Positions 24,287 to 32,263 of a stretch of 39,017 nt of DNA are shown piece by piece (the stretch's first letter is position 1; each line of letters opens with the position of its first letter). The DNA comes from Actinomycetota bacterium. GTDB lineage: Bacteria; Actinomycetota; Geothermincolia; Fen-727; Anoxymicrobiaceae. Made by a program: the position numbers and the translations under genes. The notes beneath the pieces were generated by a model. It was not told the DNA's origin and searched no databases. It worked only from the letters and a program-made list of their open reading frames with translations. The DNA lies in contig JAGUWJ010000168.1 in NCBI GenBank assembly GCA_020062425.1, forward strand, positions 1-39,017, written 5' to 3'.

Positions 24287-25526
24287 CCCGGCGAGACGAG
24301 AGCACCCTGAGCCGCAGGGTGCTCCACGTCGGCATAGAACCCCTGCGGGGACCCCGCCTGCAAGGTCTGCCCGCCGGCCGGCAAGGAAGCCGTCAGGAAA
24401 GACCAACCCTTCCACGAAAGTGATGCTGAACGTCGAGCCGGCCTACTTCGTCCTGCTGCCTACCGCTGCACTGCTTCTGCTCGGACTGGTGATGGTGTTC
24501 TCGGCCGGTTCGATCATCGGCATGGACCAGAACATCGGAGGATACAGGTACTTCCTGCAGCAGCTGACCTGGGCGGCCATCGGGCTTGGCCTCATGGTGT
24601 TCTTCTGGAAGTTCGATTACCACAAGCTCGGAAAGGTGAGCTGGTCCGGGGTCCTCATATCACTGGTGCTGCTGGTGATGGTGCTCTTCTCAGGCCGCTC
24701 CGCATACGGCTCTAAGCGGTGGCTGGACTTCGGGCCTGTGAACATCCAGCCGACGGAGATAGCAAAGTTTACACTGGTCATCTTCGCTGCTTACGTACTC
24801 GTAATGAAGGGCGACCGGCTCAAGCAGTTCTTCCACCTGCTGGTTCCGGTTGTGGCGCTCACACTGGTGGAGGCCGCGCTCATACTCAGGCAGCCTGACC
24901 TGGGCAGCGCACTGGTGATGTGTTTCTCCATAATGGTTCTCTTGATAGTTGCAAAGACGAAGGGTACGCATCTCGTGGCGATTGCGCTGGCAGGCATGAC
25001 CGCTGCCGTTCTTTTCGCGGTAACGGCCCCCTACCGATTACAGAGGATACTGGCGTTCCTAAATCCATGGAGCGACCCGCGCGGTGCCGGTTACCAGGTC
25101 ATCCAGTCGTATGTCGCGCTGGGCTCGGGAAGCATAAAGGGTCTCGGCCTGGGGATGAGCAGGCAGAAGTTCCTCTACCTGCCCAACGCGCATACCGACT
25201 TCATCTTCGCAATAATTGGCGAGGAACTGGGTTTGATCGGCACCATGGTGGTGCTGTTCCTGCTCGGCATCCTGGCCTACGGCGGAATGAGGATCGCCAG
25301 GATGGCGCCGGACGACCTGGGACGGCTGCTGGCGGCTGGGATAACCGGCCTCATAGTGATCCAGGCACTGGTCAATATCGGTGGAGTCACCGGCCTTCTG
25401 CCTATTACCGGTGTTCCGCTACCGCTTGTCAGCTCTGGAGGCTCGAGCCTGGTAGTGTGCATGGGCTGTATCGGTGTCCTGTTGAACATAGCCGCTCAGG
25501 GTAACCGCCGGGAGGTCTCGAAATAG
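24270..25526 (+). CDS. ftsW: Septal lipid II polymerase FtsW (SEDS family)
   Basis: The protein is about 418 residues. A Pro/Arg/Ala-rich cytoplasmic N-terminus of about 45 residues is followed by about ten membrane segments. Family motifs include GSKRWLDFGPVNIQPTEIAK, LRQPDLGSALV, LAFLNPWSDPRGAGYQ and PITGVPLPLVSSGGSS. FtsW polymerises lipid II into glycan strands with FtsI as partner. The ATG at 24270 has AGGAAG about 8 bases upstream and is preferred to a GTG at 24261. The stop TAG overlaps the proposed ATA start of murG (ATAG). Confidence 0.95.
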   Translation: MPAAGSPARREHPEPQGAPRRHRTPAGTPPARSARRPARKPSGKTNPSTKVMLNVEPAYFVLLPTAALLLLGLVMVFSAGSIIGMDQNIGGYRYFLQQLTWAAIGLGLMVFFWKFDYHKLGKVSWSGVLISLVLLVMVLFSGRSAYGSKRWLDFGPVNIQPTEIAKFTLVIFAAYVLVMKGDRLKQFFHLLVPVVALTLVEAALILRQPDLGSALVMCFSIMVLLIVAKTKGTHLVAIALAGMTAAVLFAVTAPYRLQRILAFLNPWSDPRGAGYQVIQSYVALGSGSIKGLGLGMSRQKFLYLPNAHTDFIFAIIGEELGLIGTMVVLFLLGILAYGGMRIARMAPDDLGRLLAAGITGLIVIQALVNIGGVTGLLPITGVPLPLVSSGGSSLVVCMGCIGVLLNIAAQGNRREVSK

Positions 25527-26656
25527 ACTTCGTCGTAACAGGCGGCGGGACGGGCGGTCACGTCTATCCCGCCGTCGCTCTGGGAAAATATCTCGAGGAC
25601 AGGTCCGGCGCCACGGTCCTGTTCATGGGTTCGAACTCGGGGATCGAGGCCGCCGAGGCTGAGAAGGCAGGCTTGCGCTTTGTCGGCCTTGAGCTTATGG
25701 GAGTAGCCGGAAGGCGGCCGCTGGAGACGGCACGCTCGCTCTACATGTTCAAAACTGCGCTGCTCAGGTGCAGGAAACTCTTCAAAGAAGAGCGACCTGA
25801 GGTCATTATCGGCACCGGAGGTTATGCCGCGGCACCGGCGTGCTTCGCCGCTGCCATGTGCGGCGTTCCGCTGGTGCTGCACGAGATGAACTACTTCCCG
25901 GGGCTGGTGACGCGATCGCTCAGCAGAAGGGCGGATATCGTGTCGACCGCGTACTCGGGAACGGCGGCTTACCTGAGCAAGAGGGCCCACGTTGCTCTCA
26001 CCGGTGTGCCGGTGCGAGAGGAAATTGCCGGATTGCGTGACAAGACGGTACATGAAAGCGCTCGCGAGGCCGCCCTGGCCTATTTCGGCCTGGCGGATGG
26101 AAAAAGGACACTTCTGGTCTTCGGAGGCAGCCAGGGTGCGAGAGCGCTCAACCAGGCGGTGAGCAGGATGAAGGATTACATAGCTGCGGTCCCTGGAGTC
26201 CAGGTCCTGCACGTAACCGGGAGTCGCAGACCCGAGGAGAGGGAAAGTGGCGAGAGTGGAGACCGGGGCGGCGGGGGGAGTTACGTCGCATGGGAGTACT
26301 GCCACAGAATGGACCTGGCCTACGCCGCTGCCGACCTCGCGCTCTGTAGGGCCGGAGCGGGTACGCTGGCGGAACTGAAGGCAGCAGTAGTCCCTGCGGT
26401 CATAGTTCCTTACCCTTACGCCACACGCGGACATCAGGAGATGAATGCGGCCGAGTTCGAGAAACAGGGAGCGGCGAAAGTGGTGCTGCAGGAGGGAGAT
26501 TCCGCCGTGAACGCCGTCCGGGAAGCGCTGAGTTTGCTCGATTCGCACGATGAGCTGGAGTCGATGCGCGAATCGATGCGTGCCATGCCGGGCGCGAACG
26601 GCTCAGAAGGTATAGCGGCTCTGGTGGAAGAATTGAGAACAAGGACCAGGCACTGA
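25523..26656 (+). CDS. murG: UDP-GlcNAc:lipid I GlcNAc-transferase MurG, apparent ATA start
   Basis: The frame encodes about 377 residues with the GT28 hallmarks. The N-terminal glycine loop is VVTGGGTGGHVYPAVALG (4-21), followed by GTGGYAAAP, LHEMNYFPGLVTR, VFGGSQGARALN and GAGTLAELKAA. It adds GlcNAc to lipid I to give lipid II. An in-frame TAA at 25502-25504 bounds the frame upstream. No ATG, GTG or TTG lies between it and the essential loop. The first ATG (25625) would delete the loop. ATA at 25523 sits six bases after GGGAGGT and overlaps the ftsW stop as ATAG, in the manner of the usual ATGA, so it is the best start. A sequence error is the alternative. Confidence 0.93.
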   Translation: MDFVVTGGGTGGHVYPAVALGKYLEDRSGATVLFMGSNSGIEAAEAEKAGLRFVGLELMGVAGRRPLETARSLYMFKTALLRCRKLFKEERPEVIIGTGGYAAAPACFAAAMCGVPLVLHEMNYFPGLVTRSLSRRADIVSTAYSGTAAYLSKRAHVALTGVPVREEIAGLRDKTVHESAREAALAYFGLADGKRTLLVFGGSQGARALNQAVSRMKDYIAAVPGVQVLHVTGSRRPEERESGESGDRGGGGSYVAWEYCHRMDLAYAAADLALCRAGAGTLAELKAAVVPAVIVPYPYATRGHQEMNAAEFEKQGAAKVVLQEGDSAVNAVREALSLLDSHDELESMRESMRAMPGANGSEGIAALVEELRTRTRH

Positions 26657-26675
26657 CACTACGGGGGCTGATAGT

Positions 26676-28088
26676 ACGGATTACAGGCTGGACAAGACCG
26701 GTGAAGGAGAGATAGTTCACCTTGTCGGCATAGGTGGGGCGGGCATGAGCGCTATCGCCACCGTTCTCCTGCAGATGGGATACCAGGTGGCGGGGTCCGA
26801 CCTGAAGGAATCCGCCAACGTGAGGAGGCTGCGCGACCAGGGAGCTGTTATCGGCCTCGGCCACCGGGCCGAGAACCTCGGCGAGGCCGGTGTGGTGGTG
26901 CGGTCGTCGGCCGTGTCCGCCGACAACCCGGAGATCTCCGAAGCTCTTAGCAGGGGTATCCCGGTCATCAGCAGGGCGGAGATGCTGTCGGCCATAATGC
27001 GCGAGAAGAAGGGCATAGCAGTTGCCGGCACCCACGGAAAGACAACCACCTCCTCCATGGTCACGACTGTGCTGGCTGTATGCGGGGTCGAGCCGGCCTT
27101 CCTCATAGGAGGGGAGCTGAACGAGATAGGCACAAACGCCGGTTACGGCTCAGGGGAATACCTGGTTGCCGAGGCTGATGAGAGCGATGGTTCCCTCCTA
27201 TGCCTCAGGCCGCTGCATGCGGTTCTCACAAACGTTGAGCTGGACCATACGGATTTCTTCGAGGACGTGGAACATACCGCACGCGTTTTCGAGGAATTCC
27301 TGGGCACTCTGCCGGAGGGAGGCTTCTCTATCGTATGCGGGGACGACCCAGGGGGCCGCAAGGTAGGCGAGGCGTGTCTCGAAAATGGAGGGGCGGTACT
27401 CTTTTACGGATCGCTCGAAGACAACGATTACCGCTTCCAGGACGAGTCAAACGGTCCAGGGGGCTTGAGCTACAGGGCCTTGTTCAGGGGGAAAGACCTC
27501 GGCTTTGTGACCATGACCGTCGCCGGCATGCACAACATCTACAACAGCCTGGCCGCACTGGCCGTAGCCCACGGTCTGGGGCTGGATACCCGGAAGGCCG
27601 TGGAGGGGTTAGGAGGGTTCAAAGGGGTACGTCGCAGGTTCGAGTTGGTCGGTGCTCTGGGGGGAGTAGAAATCATTGATGACTACGCCCACCACCCAAC
27701 CGAGGTGAGGGCGGTGCTGGAACTGGCGTCCTCACTGAGGCCGGGGAGGGTCGTGGCAGTGTTCCAGCCACACCGGTATTCCCGCACGGGTGACCTGGCT
27801 GGAGAGTTCGGGGCAAGCTTCAGGGGAGCTGACGTAGTGGTGGTGACCGATGTCTACGGGGCAGGTGAGGAACCTGAGCCTGGCGTGACCGGAAGGCTCA
27901 TCGCTGACAGCATACTGGAAGCCGAGCCGGGCAAGAGTGTACTTTACGAGCCATCCAGGGCGGATCTGGCGGGTTTTGTAGTCCCATTCCTGAGGCAAGG
28001 TGACATGGTGATCACGATGGGCGCCGGGGATATTACGCAGTGTGCCCGCGAGATACTGGATCTTCTCGCTTCGGGCTCCGGTGAGTGA
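26676..28088 (+). CDS. murC: UDP-MurNAc:L-alanine ligase MurC, apparent ACG start
   Basis: The protein is about 470 residues with the full MurC set. UDP-binding loop HLVGIGGAGMSAIA lies at about 15-28, followed by GSDLKES, ATP loop AVAGTHGKTTTSSM, EADESDGS, IDDYAHHPTEV and FQPHRYSRT. It adds L-Ala to UDP-MurNAc. An in-frame TGA at 26634-26636 bounds the frame, and no ATG, GTG or TTG occurs before the ATG at 26745, which lies within the glycine loop. ACG at 26676, eight bases after GGGGG, gives a normal N-terminus (xDYRLDKTGEGEIVHLVG). CTG at 26688 is the other option. An error in the sequence cannot be excluded. Confidence 0.92.
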   Translation, partial: TDYRLDKTGEGEIVHLVGIGGAGMSAIATVLLQMGYQVAGSDLKESANVRRLRDQGAVIGLGHRAENLGEAGVVVRSSAVSADNPEISEALSRGIPVISRAEMLSAIMREKKGIAVAGTHGKTTTSSMVTTVLAVCGVEPAFLIGGELNEIGTNAGYGSGEYLVAEADESDGSLLCLRPLHAVLTNVELDHTDFFEDVEHTARVFEEFLGTLPEGGFSIVCGDDPGGRKVGEACLENGGAVLFYGSLEDNDYRFQDESNGPGGLSYRALFRGKDLGFVTMTVAGMHNIYNSLAALAVAHGLGLDTRKAVEGLGGFKGVRRRFELVGALGGVEIIDDYAHHPTEVRAVLELASSLRPGRVVAVFQPHRYSRTGDLAGEFGASFRGADVVVVTDVYGAGEEPEPGVTGRLIADSILEAEPGKSVLYEPSRADLAGFVVPFLRQGDMVITMGAGDITQCAREILDLLASGSGE

Positions 28089-28095
28089 GGCTCCC

Positions 28096-28998
28096 ATGGG
28101 CGATCTCGCGGATTCGCTTGCGGACATAGAGGGCATTGAGGTCGAACGTGACGTCCTATTGTCCACCTTGACCACATGGAGGGTGGGGGGTCCTGCGGAG
28201 TTCCTGGCCAGGGTGTCCTGGATCCCCGCTCTGAAAAAGGTCCATGAAGCAGCCGTTGAAAAGGGTGTTGAGATCCTGGTTCTAGGCCGCGGCTCCAACG
28301 TTCTCGTCTCCGATCGCGGTTTCAGAGGCCTGGTCCTTCTCTTGCGCGGCGACTTCGAGGCTGTGGAGGTATCTGGCGGCACCGTCCGGGCCGGGGCCGG
28401 AGCGGCGCTGAGGACCGCCTCTGAAGCCGCAGCCGGGTCTTCCCTCACGGGGCTCGAATTCGCCCATTGGATACCCGGCACAGTAGGTGGGGCAGTCATG
28501 ACGAACGCGGGCGCACATTCCTCGAGCACCTGCTCCGTGCTGAGCAAGGTCAAAGCGCTCGACCGACTGGGTGAAGAGATAGAGTTCGAGGTCTTCGAGG
28601 ACCGATACAGGTCCGCGCTCGTCCCTGAAGACGTAACGGTAACGAGCGCGTGGTTCGATCTGCGGCAGGCACCTGTCGAAGAGATAGAGACGCGCATACG
28701 CGAGTATGGTGAGCACAGGCGCAGATCTCAGCCGAGGGGCGCTGCGACCGCCGGTTCAGTGTTCAGGAACCCGGAAGGTGACTCGGCCTGGAGGCTGATC
28801 GAGGCGGCGGGCATGAAAGGGAAGCGCGTGGGAGGTGCGGGGGTCTCGCTTGATCACGCTAATTTCATAGAGAACCTCGGTGAAGCTAGCGCGGCGGACA
28901 TCAGGCTTCTAATGGAAAGAGTCGCGGACGAGGTCAAGAAGAGCTTCGGGATAGAACTGCATCCTGAGGTGCGCCTGGTGGGATTCGAGGAGGAATGA
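28096..28998 (+). CDS. murB: UDP-N-acetylenolpyruvoylglucosamine reductase MurB
   Basis: The 300-residue FAD-dependent reductase has TLTTWRVGGPAEFLARV, the FAD-binding GRGSNVLVSDRGF, GLEFAHWIPGTVGGAVMTNAGAH, RRRSQPRGAATAGSVFRNP (catalytic Ser region) and the C-terminal HPEVRLVG. It reduces UDP-GlcNAc-enolpyruvate to UDP-MurNAc with NADPH. The length and lack of an insert fit the type II group. The ATG at 28096 follows GTGAGG, which overlaps the murC stop; a GTG at 28081 is possible but lacks a ribosome site. Confidence 0.96.
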   Translation: MGDLADSLADIEGIEVERDVLLSTLTTWRVGGPAEFLARVSWIPALKKVHEAAVEKGVEILVLGRGSNVLVSDRGFRGLVLLLRGDFEAVEVSGGTVRAGAGAALRTASEAAAGSSLTGLEFAHWIPGTVGGAVMTNAGAHSSSTCSVLSKVKALDRLGEEIEFEVFEDRYRSALVPEDVTVTSAWFDLRQAPVEEIETRIREYGEHRRRSQPRGAATAGSVFRNPEGDSAWRLIEAAGMKGKRVGGAGVSLDHANFIENLGEASAADIRLLMERVADEVKKSFGIELHPEVRLVGFEEE

Positions 28999-29002
28999 GA
29001 AG

Positions 29003-29944
29003 TTGTCGAAGAAGGTAGCCGTACTTATGGGAGGAAGCAGCGCGGAGCGCGAGGTATCGCTCGAGACTGGAGCTGCCGTTGCCACCGCGTTGAGAGAGCT
29101 CGGGAACGAGGTGGTGGAGATTGACGTCACCCCATCGCTTCCGCTCGACCTGGCCGAGGTGAAGCCGGACGTCGTGTTCCCCGCGTTACACGGCCGGGGT
29201 GGAGAGGACGGCACGGTGCAGGGGCTGCTGGAGATAATGCGCATCCCCTACGCCGGCAGCGGGGTGCTGGCAAGCGCCGCGGCGCTCGACAAGGTTGTTA
29301 CCAAGGATCTGCTGGATTACCACGGCATCCCCGTTGCCGACCACGTGGTGCTGGAATCCGGCTGCGACGCAGATCGCGAGATCCTGGTGGCAACGGAGCG
29401 CCTTTCGCTACCGGTGATGGTAAAACCGGCGAGTGAGGGAAGCAGCATCGGCGTTGCCCGGGTTGACAGCGCGGAGGAGCTTGCTCCCGTACTCGACCAG
29501 GTGTTTATGCACGACTCCCGCGCCCTGGTGGAGCGATTCATAGACGGAAAGCTGCTCACAGTGGGGCTGATAGGTCCCGAGCCAATGATCCTGCCTGTAT
29601 TGCACATCAAGCCCAAGGTAGGTTTCTACGACTACAAGGCCAAGTACCAGCCGGGAATGACGGAATACGAGGTGCCGGCGGCTATACCTGATAGATTGGC
29701 AGAGAGGACACAGGAGCTGTCACTAGATTCTTTCAGGCTGCTGGGGTGCGATGACATGTCAAGGGTGGACCTTATACTCGAGGACGGCACCGACAGGCTC
29801 TTCGTACTCGAGATCAACACGCTTCCCGGGATGACGGCGACGAGCCTTGTGCCTAAGGCTGCCGCCGCCGCCGGCCTGAGCTTCACTGACGTGGTGGCGG
29901 AGATAATGGACGGCGCGCGACTCAAGATCAACCTTGCGGAGTGA
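29003..29944 (+). CDS. ddl: D-alanine--D-alanine ligase
   Basis: The 313-residue ATP-grasp enzyme starts VAVLMGGSSAEREVSL. It has ALHGRGGEDGTVQGLLE, the ATP-binding lysine strands PVMVKPASEGSSIGVA, and the metal-binding RVDLI and VLEINTLPGMT. It makes the D-Ala-D-Ala that MurF uses. The TTG at 29003 follows GGAGG within the murB end. The spacing is only 4 bases from murB and 3 bases to ftsQ. Ddl inside dcw between mur genes and ftsQ is familiar from proteobacteria and less so in typical actinobacteria. Confidence 0.96.
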   Translation: MSKKVAVLMGGSSAEREVSLETGAAVATALRELGNEVVEIDVTPSLPLDLAEVKPDVVFPALHGRGGEDGTVQGLLEIMRIPYAGSGVLASAAALDKVVTKDLLDYHGIPVADHVVLESGCDADREILVATERLSLPVMVKPASEGSSIGVARVDSAEELAPVLDQVFMHDSRALVERFIDGKLLTVGLIGPEPMILPVLHIKPKVGFYDYKAKYQPGMTEYEVPAAIPDRLAERTQELSLDSFRLLGCDDMSRVDLILEDGTDRLFVLEINTLPGMTATSLVPKAAAAAGLSFTDVVAEIMDGARLKINLAE

Positions 29945-29947
29945 GCT

Positions 29948-30718
29948 GTGAAAAGGCTTAAGAAGCCCTCTGGGCGGAGGAGCCGACGTTCGCGCTTCGC
30001 CACGGGTGCCAAGCGCTTGCTCATCGTCACTGCGGTGCTGCTGCCGTTGATTCTGGGACTCGGCATCTGGCTGGCATTGTTCACTGATACATGCGCGATC
30101 AAAGAGGTCGCGATAAACGGTAATTCGCATCTTTCTTCAGAGCAGGTCCGCGAGCTGAGCGGGGTGGACGCGTATAAGAACCTGCTTACACTGCCCGTGG
30201 CCAGGCTCTCGGGCAACCTGGAGAGAGAGCCGTGGATCAAGGCGGCGCGTATCGGTCGGAGGCTTCCCGGTACCGTGCTAATTGGCATCGTGGAAAGGAA
30301 ACCGCTTGCGGTGGTTGATTGCTGTGGAGTCGGTTTCCTGACGGACGACTCCGGGTATGTTATAAGCGGTGTCTCCGGGGAGGAGTTTGCCTCCCTTCCG
30401 CGCATCAACGCTAGCGACTTTGCCCCACCCGAGGTAGGCGATACAGTCCTCGACGACAGTACCATGAGCGGCGTGAAAGTGCTCGTGGCCATGGACGGCG
30501 CAGTTCGCTCTACAATAGAAAAGGTCGACCCTGCCGGTGAGGGAGGCATCATCTTCACCTCGATGGACGGCTTTCAGATCCTCTACGGAAAGTCGGAGCT
30601 TCTTGAGGAGAAAAGCGACGTGCTAAAGGCTGTTCTGGAGGACGTTAAACGAAACGACAGGATTATCGAATACGTTGATGTTAGGGTGCCGGATTCACCC
30701 GTGATAATGCCGCGGTAG
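29948..30718 (+). CDS. ftsQ: Cell division protein FtsQ/DivIB
   Basis: The 256-residue bitopic protein has a strongly basic N-terminus (KRLKKPSGRRSRRSR), one membrane segment (about 23-46) and a POTRA domain. The domain begins CAIKEVAINGNSHLSSEQVR and includes EPWIKAARIGRRLPGTVLIGIVERKPLAVV. A beta domain ending near the C-terminus follows. It scaffolds FtsL/FtsB at the septum. The GTG at 29948 follows the ddl stop by three bases. It ends the tightly packed part of the operon; a 206-base gap with a promoter follows. Confidence 0.93.
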   Translation: MKRLKKPSGRRSRRSRFATGAKRLLIVTAVLLPLILGLGIWLALFTDTCAIKEVAINGNSHLSSEQVRELSGVDAYKNLLTLPVARLSGNLEREPWIKAARIGRRLPGTVLIGIVERKPLAVVDCCGVGFLTDDSGYVISGVSGEEFASLPRINASDFAPPEVGDTVLDDSTMSGVKVLVAMDGAVRSTIEKVDPAGEGGIIFTSMDGFQILYGKSELLEEKSDVLKAVLEDVKRNDRIIEYVDVRVPDSPVIMPR

Positions 30719-30727
30719 TGGCCCCTC

Positions 30728-30756
30728 TTGCGCCACGAAAGGCCACAGATTATACT
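30728..30756 (+). promoter_or_regulatory. Candidate promoter for ftsZ
   Basis: TTGCGC (30728), a 17-bp spacer and TATACT (30751) give a good sigma-70 match just after the ftsQ stop. The -35 lies in the loop of a GTGGCC...GGCCAC stem (30718-30746). It predicts a leader of about 160 bases for ftsZ. Confidence 0.55.
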
Positions 30757-30762
30757 GAAGCC

Positions 30763-30793
30763 TTAACTAAGCTTGATATATATCTTAAGTTAA
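30763..30793 (+). promoter_or_regulatory. AT-rich inverted repeat in the ftsZ leader
   Basis: TTAACTAAG (30763-30771) pairs with CTTAAGTTAA (30784-30793) with one bulged base, around an AT-rich 12-base loop. It starts about where transcripts from the TATACT promoter would begin, so it could be an operator or a 5'-end hairpin. Confidence 0.45.
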
Positions 30794-30924
30794 CAGTGAT
30801 TATCTGGTAGAATGTCTTGTTGAACAAATGGTATAAGGTGAGAGTACGAAGGGGTCTGGTAAGAGAAACCTCGAGGAGAAATGCGGCGAATTAAGAAGCT
30901 TTTGCAGCGGGAGAGGAACGTGCC

Positions 30925-32046
30925 ATGCCTGAGGATCTGAAACAGTTCTTCGCAGTGATAAAGGTAGTCGGCGTAGGTGGCGGAGGTAACAACGCCATCA
31001 ACCGCATGATACGCGACGGGATGAGGGGAGTGGACTTCATCGCCATCAACACCGACGCGCAGGACCTTCTCGCGTGCGATGCCGACGTGAAGATAAGCAT
31101 CGGTGAGGAGCTCACCCACTTCTTGGGGACGGGCAACCAGCCCGAGCTCGGGCGTGACGCCGCCGATGAACACAAGGACGAGATCAAGGAAGCGCTCAAG
31201 GGCAGTGACATGGTCTTCATAACCGCCGGCGAAGGTGGGGGGACCGGTACAGGCGCGGCGCCGGTGGTTGCAGAGATAGCACGTGAGATAGGTGCACTCA
31301 CCATCGGAGTGGTCACCAAGCCGTTCGATTTCGAGGGAACCCACCGCAGACGCCAGGCCGAGGAAGGGGTGGAGTATCTTAGCGAGCGGGTCGACACGCT
31401 CATCATCATCCCCAACGACAAGCTGTTCGAGCTGACGGACTCGCGCATAAGCATAGAGGAAGCGTTCCGAAAGGCGGACGAGGTCCTCAGGTTCGGCGTG
31501 CAGGGCATAACGGACCTCATCAACACCCCCGGCTTTATCAACCTGGACTTCGCCGATGTGAAGAAGATACTCTCGGTACCCGGCTCAGCGCTGCTCGGCA
31601 TGGGTGAGGCAAGCGGCGAGGATCGCGCCGTCAAGGCCGCAGAGAACGCGGTCTCGAGCCCGCTGCTCGAGTCCTCCATAGATGGGGCGCAGGGGGTCAT
31701 TATCAACGTGACCGGCGGCAACGACATGTCCCTGCAGGAAGCTCGTGACGCAGCCGAGATAATCAGGGGAGCGTGCGACCCCGATTCAGAGGAGATATTC
31801 GGCGTCATCATCGATCCGTCTCTGAAAGACAAGATCAAGGTGACCGTCATCGCCTCAGGGATAGAGCCGGGCAGGCTGGGGTTCGCCAGGCCCGCCAGGG
31901 CCGCTGCAAGGCGCAGGGTCGAGAGCGAGGAAGAGGAGCGAGAGGCTCCGCCGAGAGAGAGGCCCACCCGCGAGCGGGAACGCCCGGCAAAGACCATCTT
32001 CGAGGAAGAGGACATAACCATACCGCCGTTCCTGCGGAACCGATAA
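30925..32046 (+). CDS. ftsZ: Cell division GTPase FtsZ (first copy)
   Basis: The 373-residue tubulin homologue has VVGVGGGGNNAINRM (14-28), the tubulin signature GGGTGTG (104-110), PFDFEGTHRR, IIPNDKLFEL, and the T7 catalytic loop NLDFADVK (206-213). A charged linker of about 45 residues (RRRVESEEEEREAPP...) leads to the conserved C-terminal peptide ITIPPFLRNR, which binds FtsA or SepF. All GTPase residues I can identify are intact. The ATG at 30925 follows GGAGAGG. A second ftsZ lies 217 bases downstream. No ftsA is present in the cluster, so SepF elsewhere is the likely tether (inference). Confidence 0.97.
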   Translation: MPEDLKQFFAVIKVVGVGGGGNNAINRMIRDGMRGVDFIAINTDAQDLLACDADVKISIGEELTHFLGTGNQPELGRDAADEHKDEIKEALKGSDMVFITAGEGGGTGTGAAPVVAEIAREIGALTIGVVTKPFDFEGTHRRRQAEEGVEYLSERVDTLIIIPNDKLFELTDSRISIEEAFRKADEVLRFGVQGITDLINTPGFINLDFADVKKILSVPGSALLGMGEASGEDRAVKAAENAVSSPLLESSIDGAQGVIINVTGGNDMSLQEARDAAEIIRGACDPDSEEIFGVIIDPSLKDKIKVTVIASGIEPGRLGFARPARAAARRRVESEEEEREAPPRERPTRERERPAKTIFEEEDITIPPFLRNR

Positions 32047-32136
32047 AGTCTATATATATACTTGATACATTTCTGAACAGCTTATTTCAGCTTGCTATAT
32101 CCCCGGTCGAGGTATTTTTCGCTGCCAACTGGTCTA

Positions 32137-32165
32137 TTGTAGCGTGACGCTCATACGCCCATATC
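32137..32165 (+). promoter_or_regulatory. Possible promoter for the second ftsZ
   Basis: TTGTAG (32137), a 17-bp spacer and CATATC (32160) lie about 100 bases ahead of the second ftsZ. The match is moderate. AT-rich sequence just after the first ftsZ (CTATATATATAC, 32050-32061) could hold another. Confidence 0.3.
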
Positions 32166-32190
32166 GTAGTTGGGGCAACGGGCTGTCGGG

Positions 32191-32227
32191 CGGTGATTCT
32201 TTCTGGTAACATCACCGGCAGGGTGAT
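32191..32227 (+). promoter_or_regulatory. Mutually exclusive hairpins in the leader of the second ftsZ
   Basis: CGGTGAT (32191-32197) can pair with ATCACCG (32211-32217), and ATCACC (32211-32216) can instead pair with GGTGAT (32222-32227). The shared middle segment makes the two stems competitive, as in attenuators or translational switches. No U run follows, so control of translation or RNA stability would be more likely than termination. Confidence 0.4.
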
Positions 32228-32263
32228 TCCGAAGCATCCAGGTCCGGACACGGAAGTGGCTTT

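Noticed and set aside
23117-24415. Long antisense open frame opposite murD (also opposite hisC, ftsZ2 and others)
   Set aside because: These are by-products of GC-rich codon use. They lack family motifs and ribosome sites and lie opposite well-supported genes.
25625-26656. ATG at 25625 as the murG start
   Set aside because: It would remove the N-terminal GGGTGGH loop that MurG needs, while the conserved frame plainly continues upstream to 25523.
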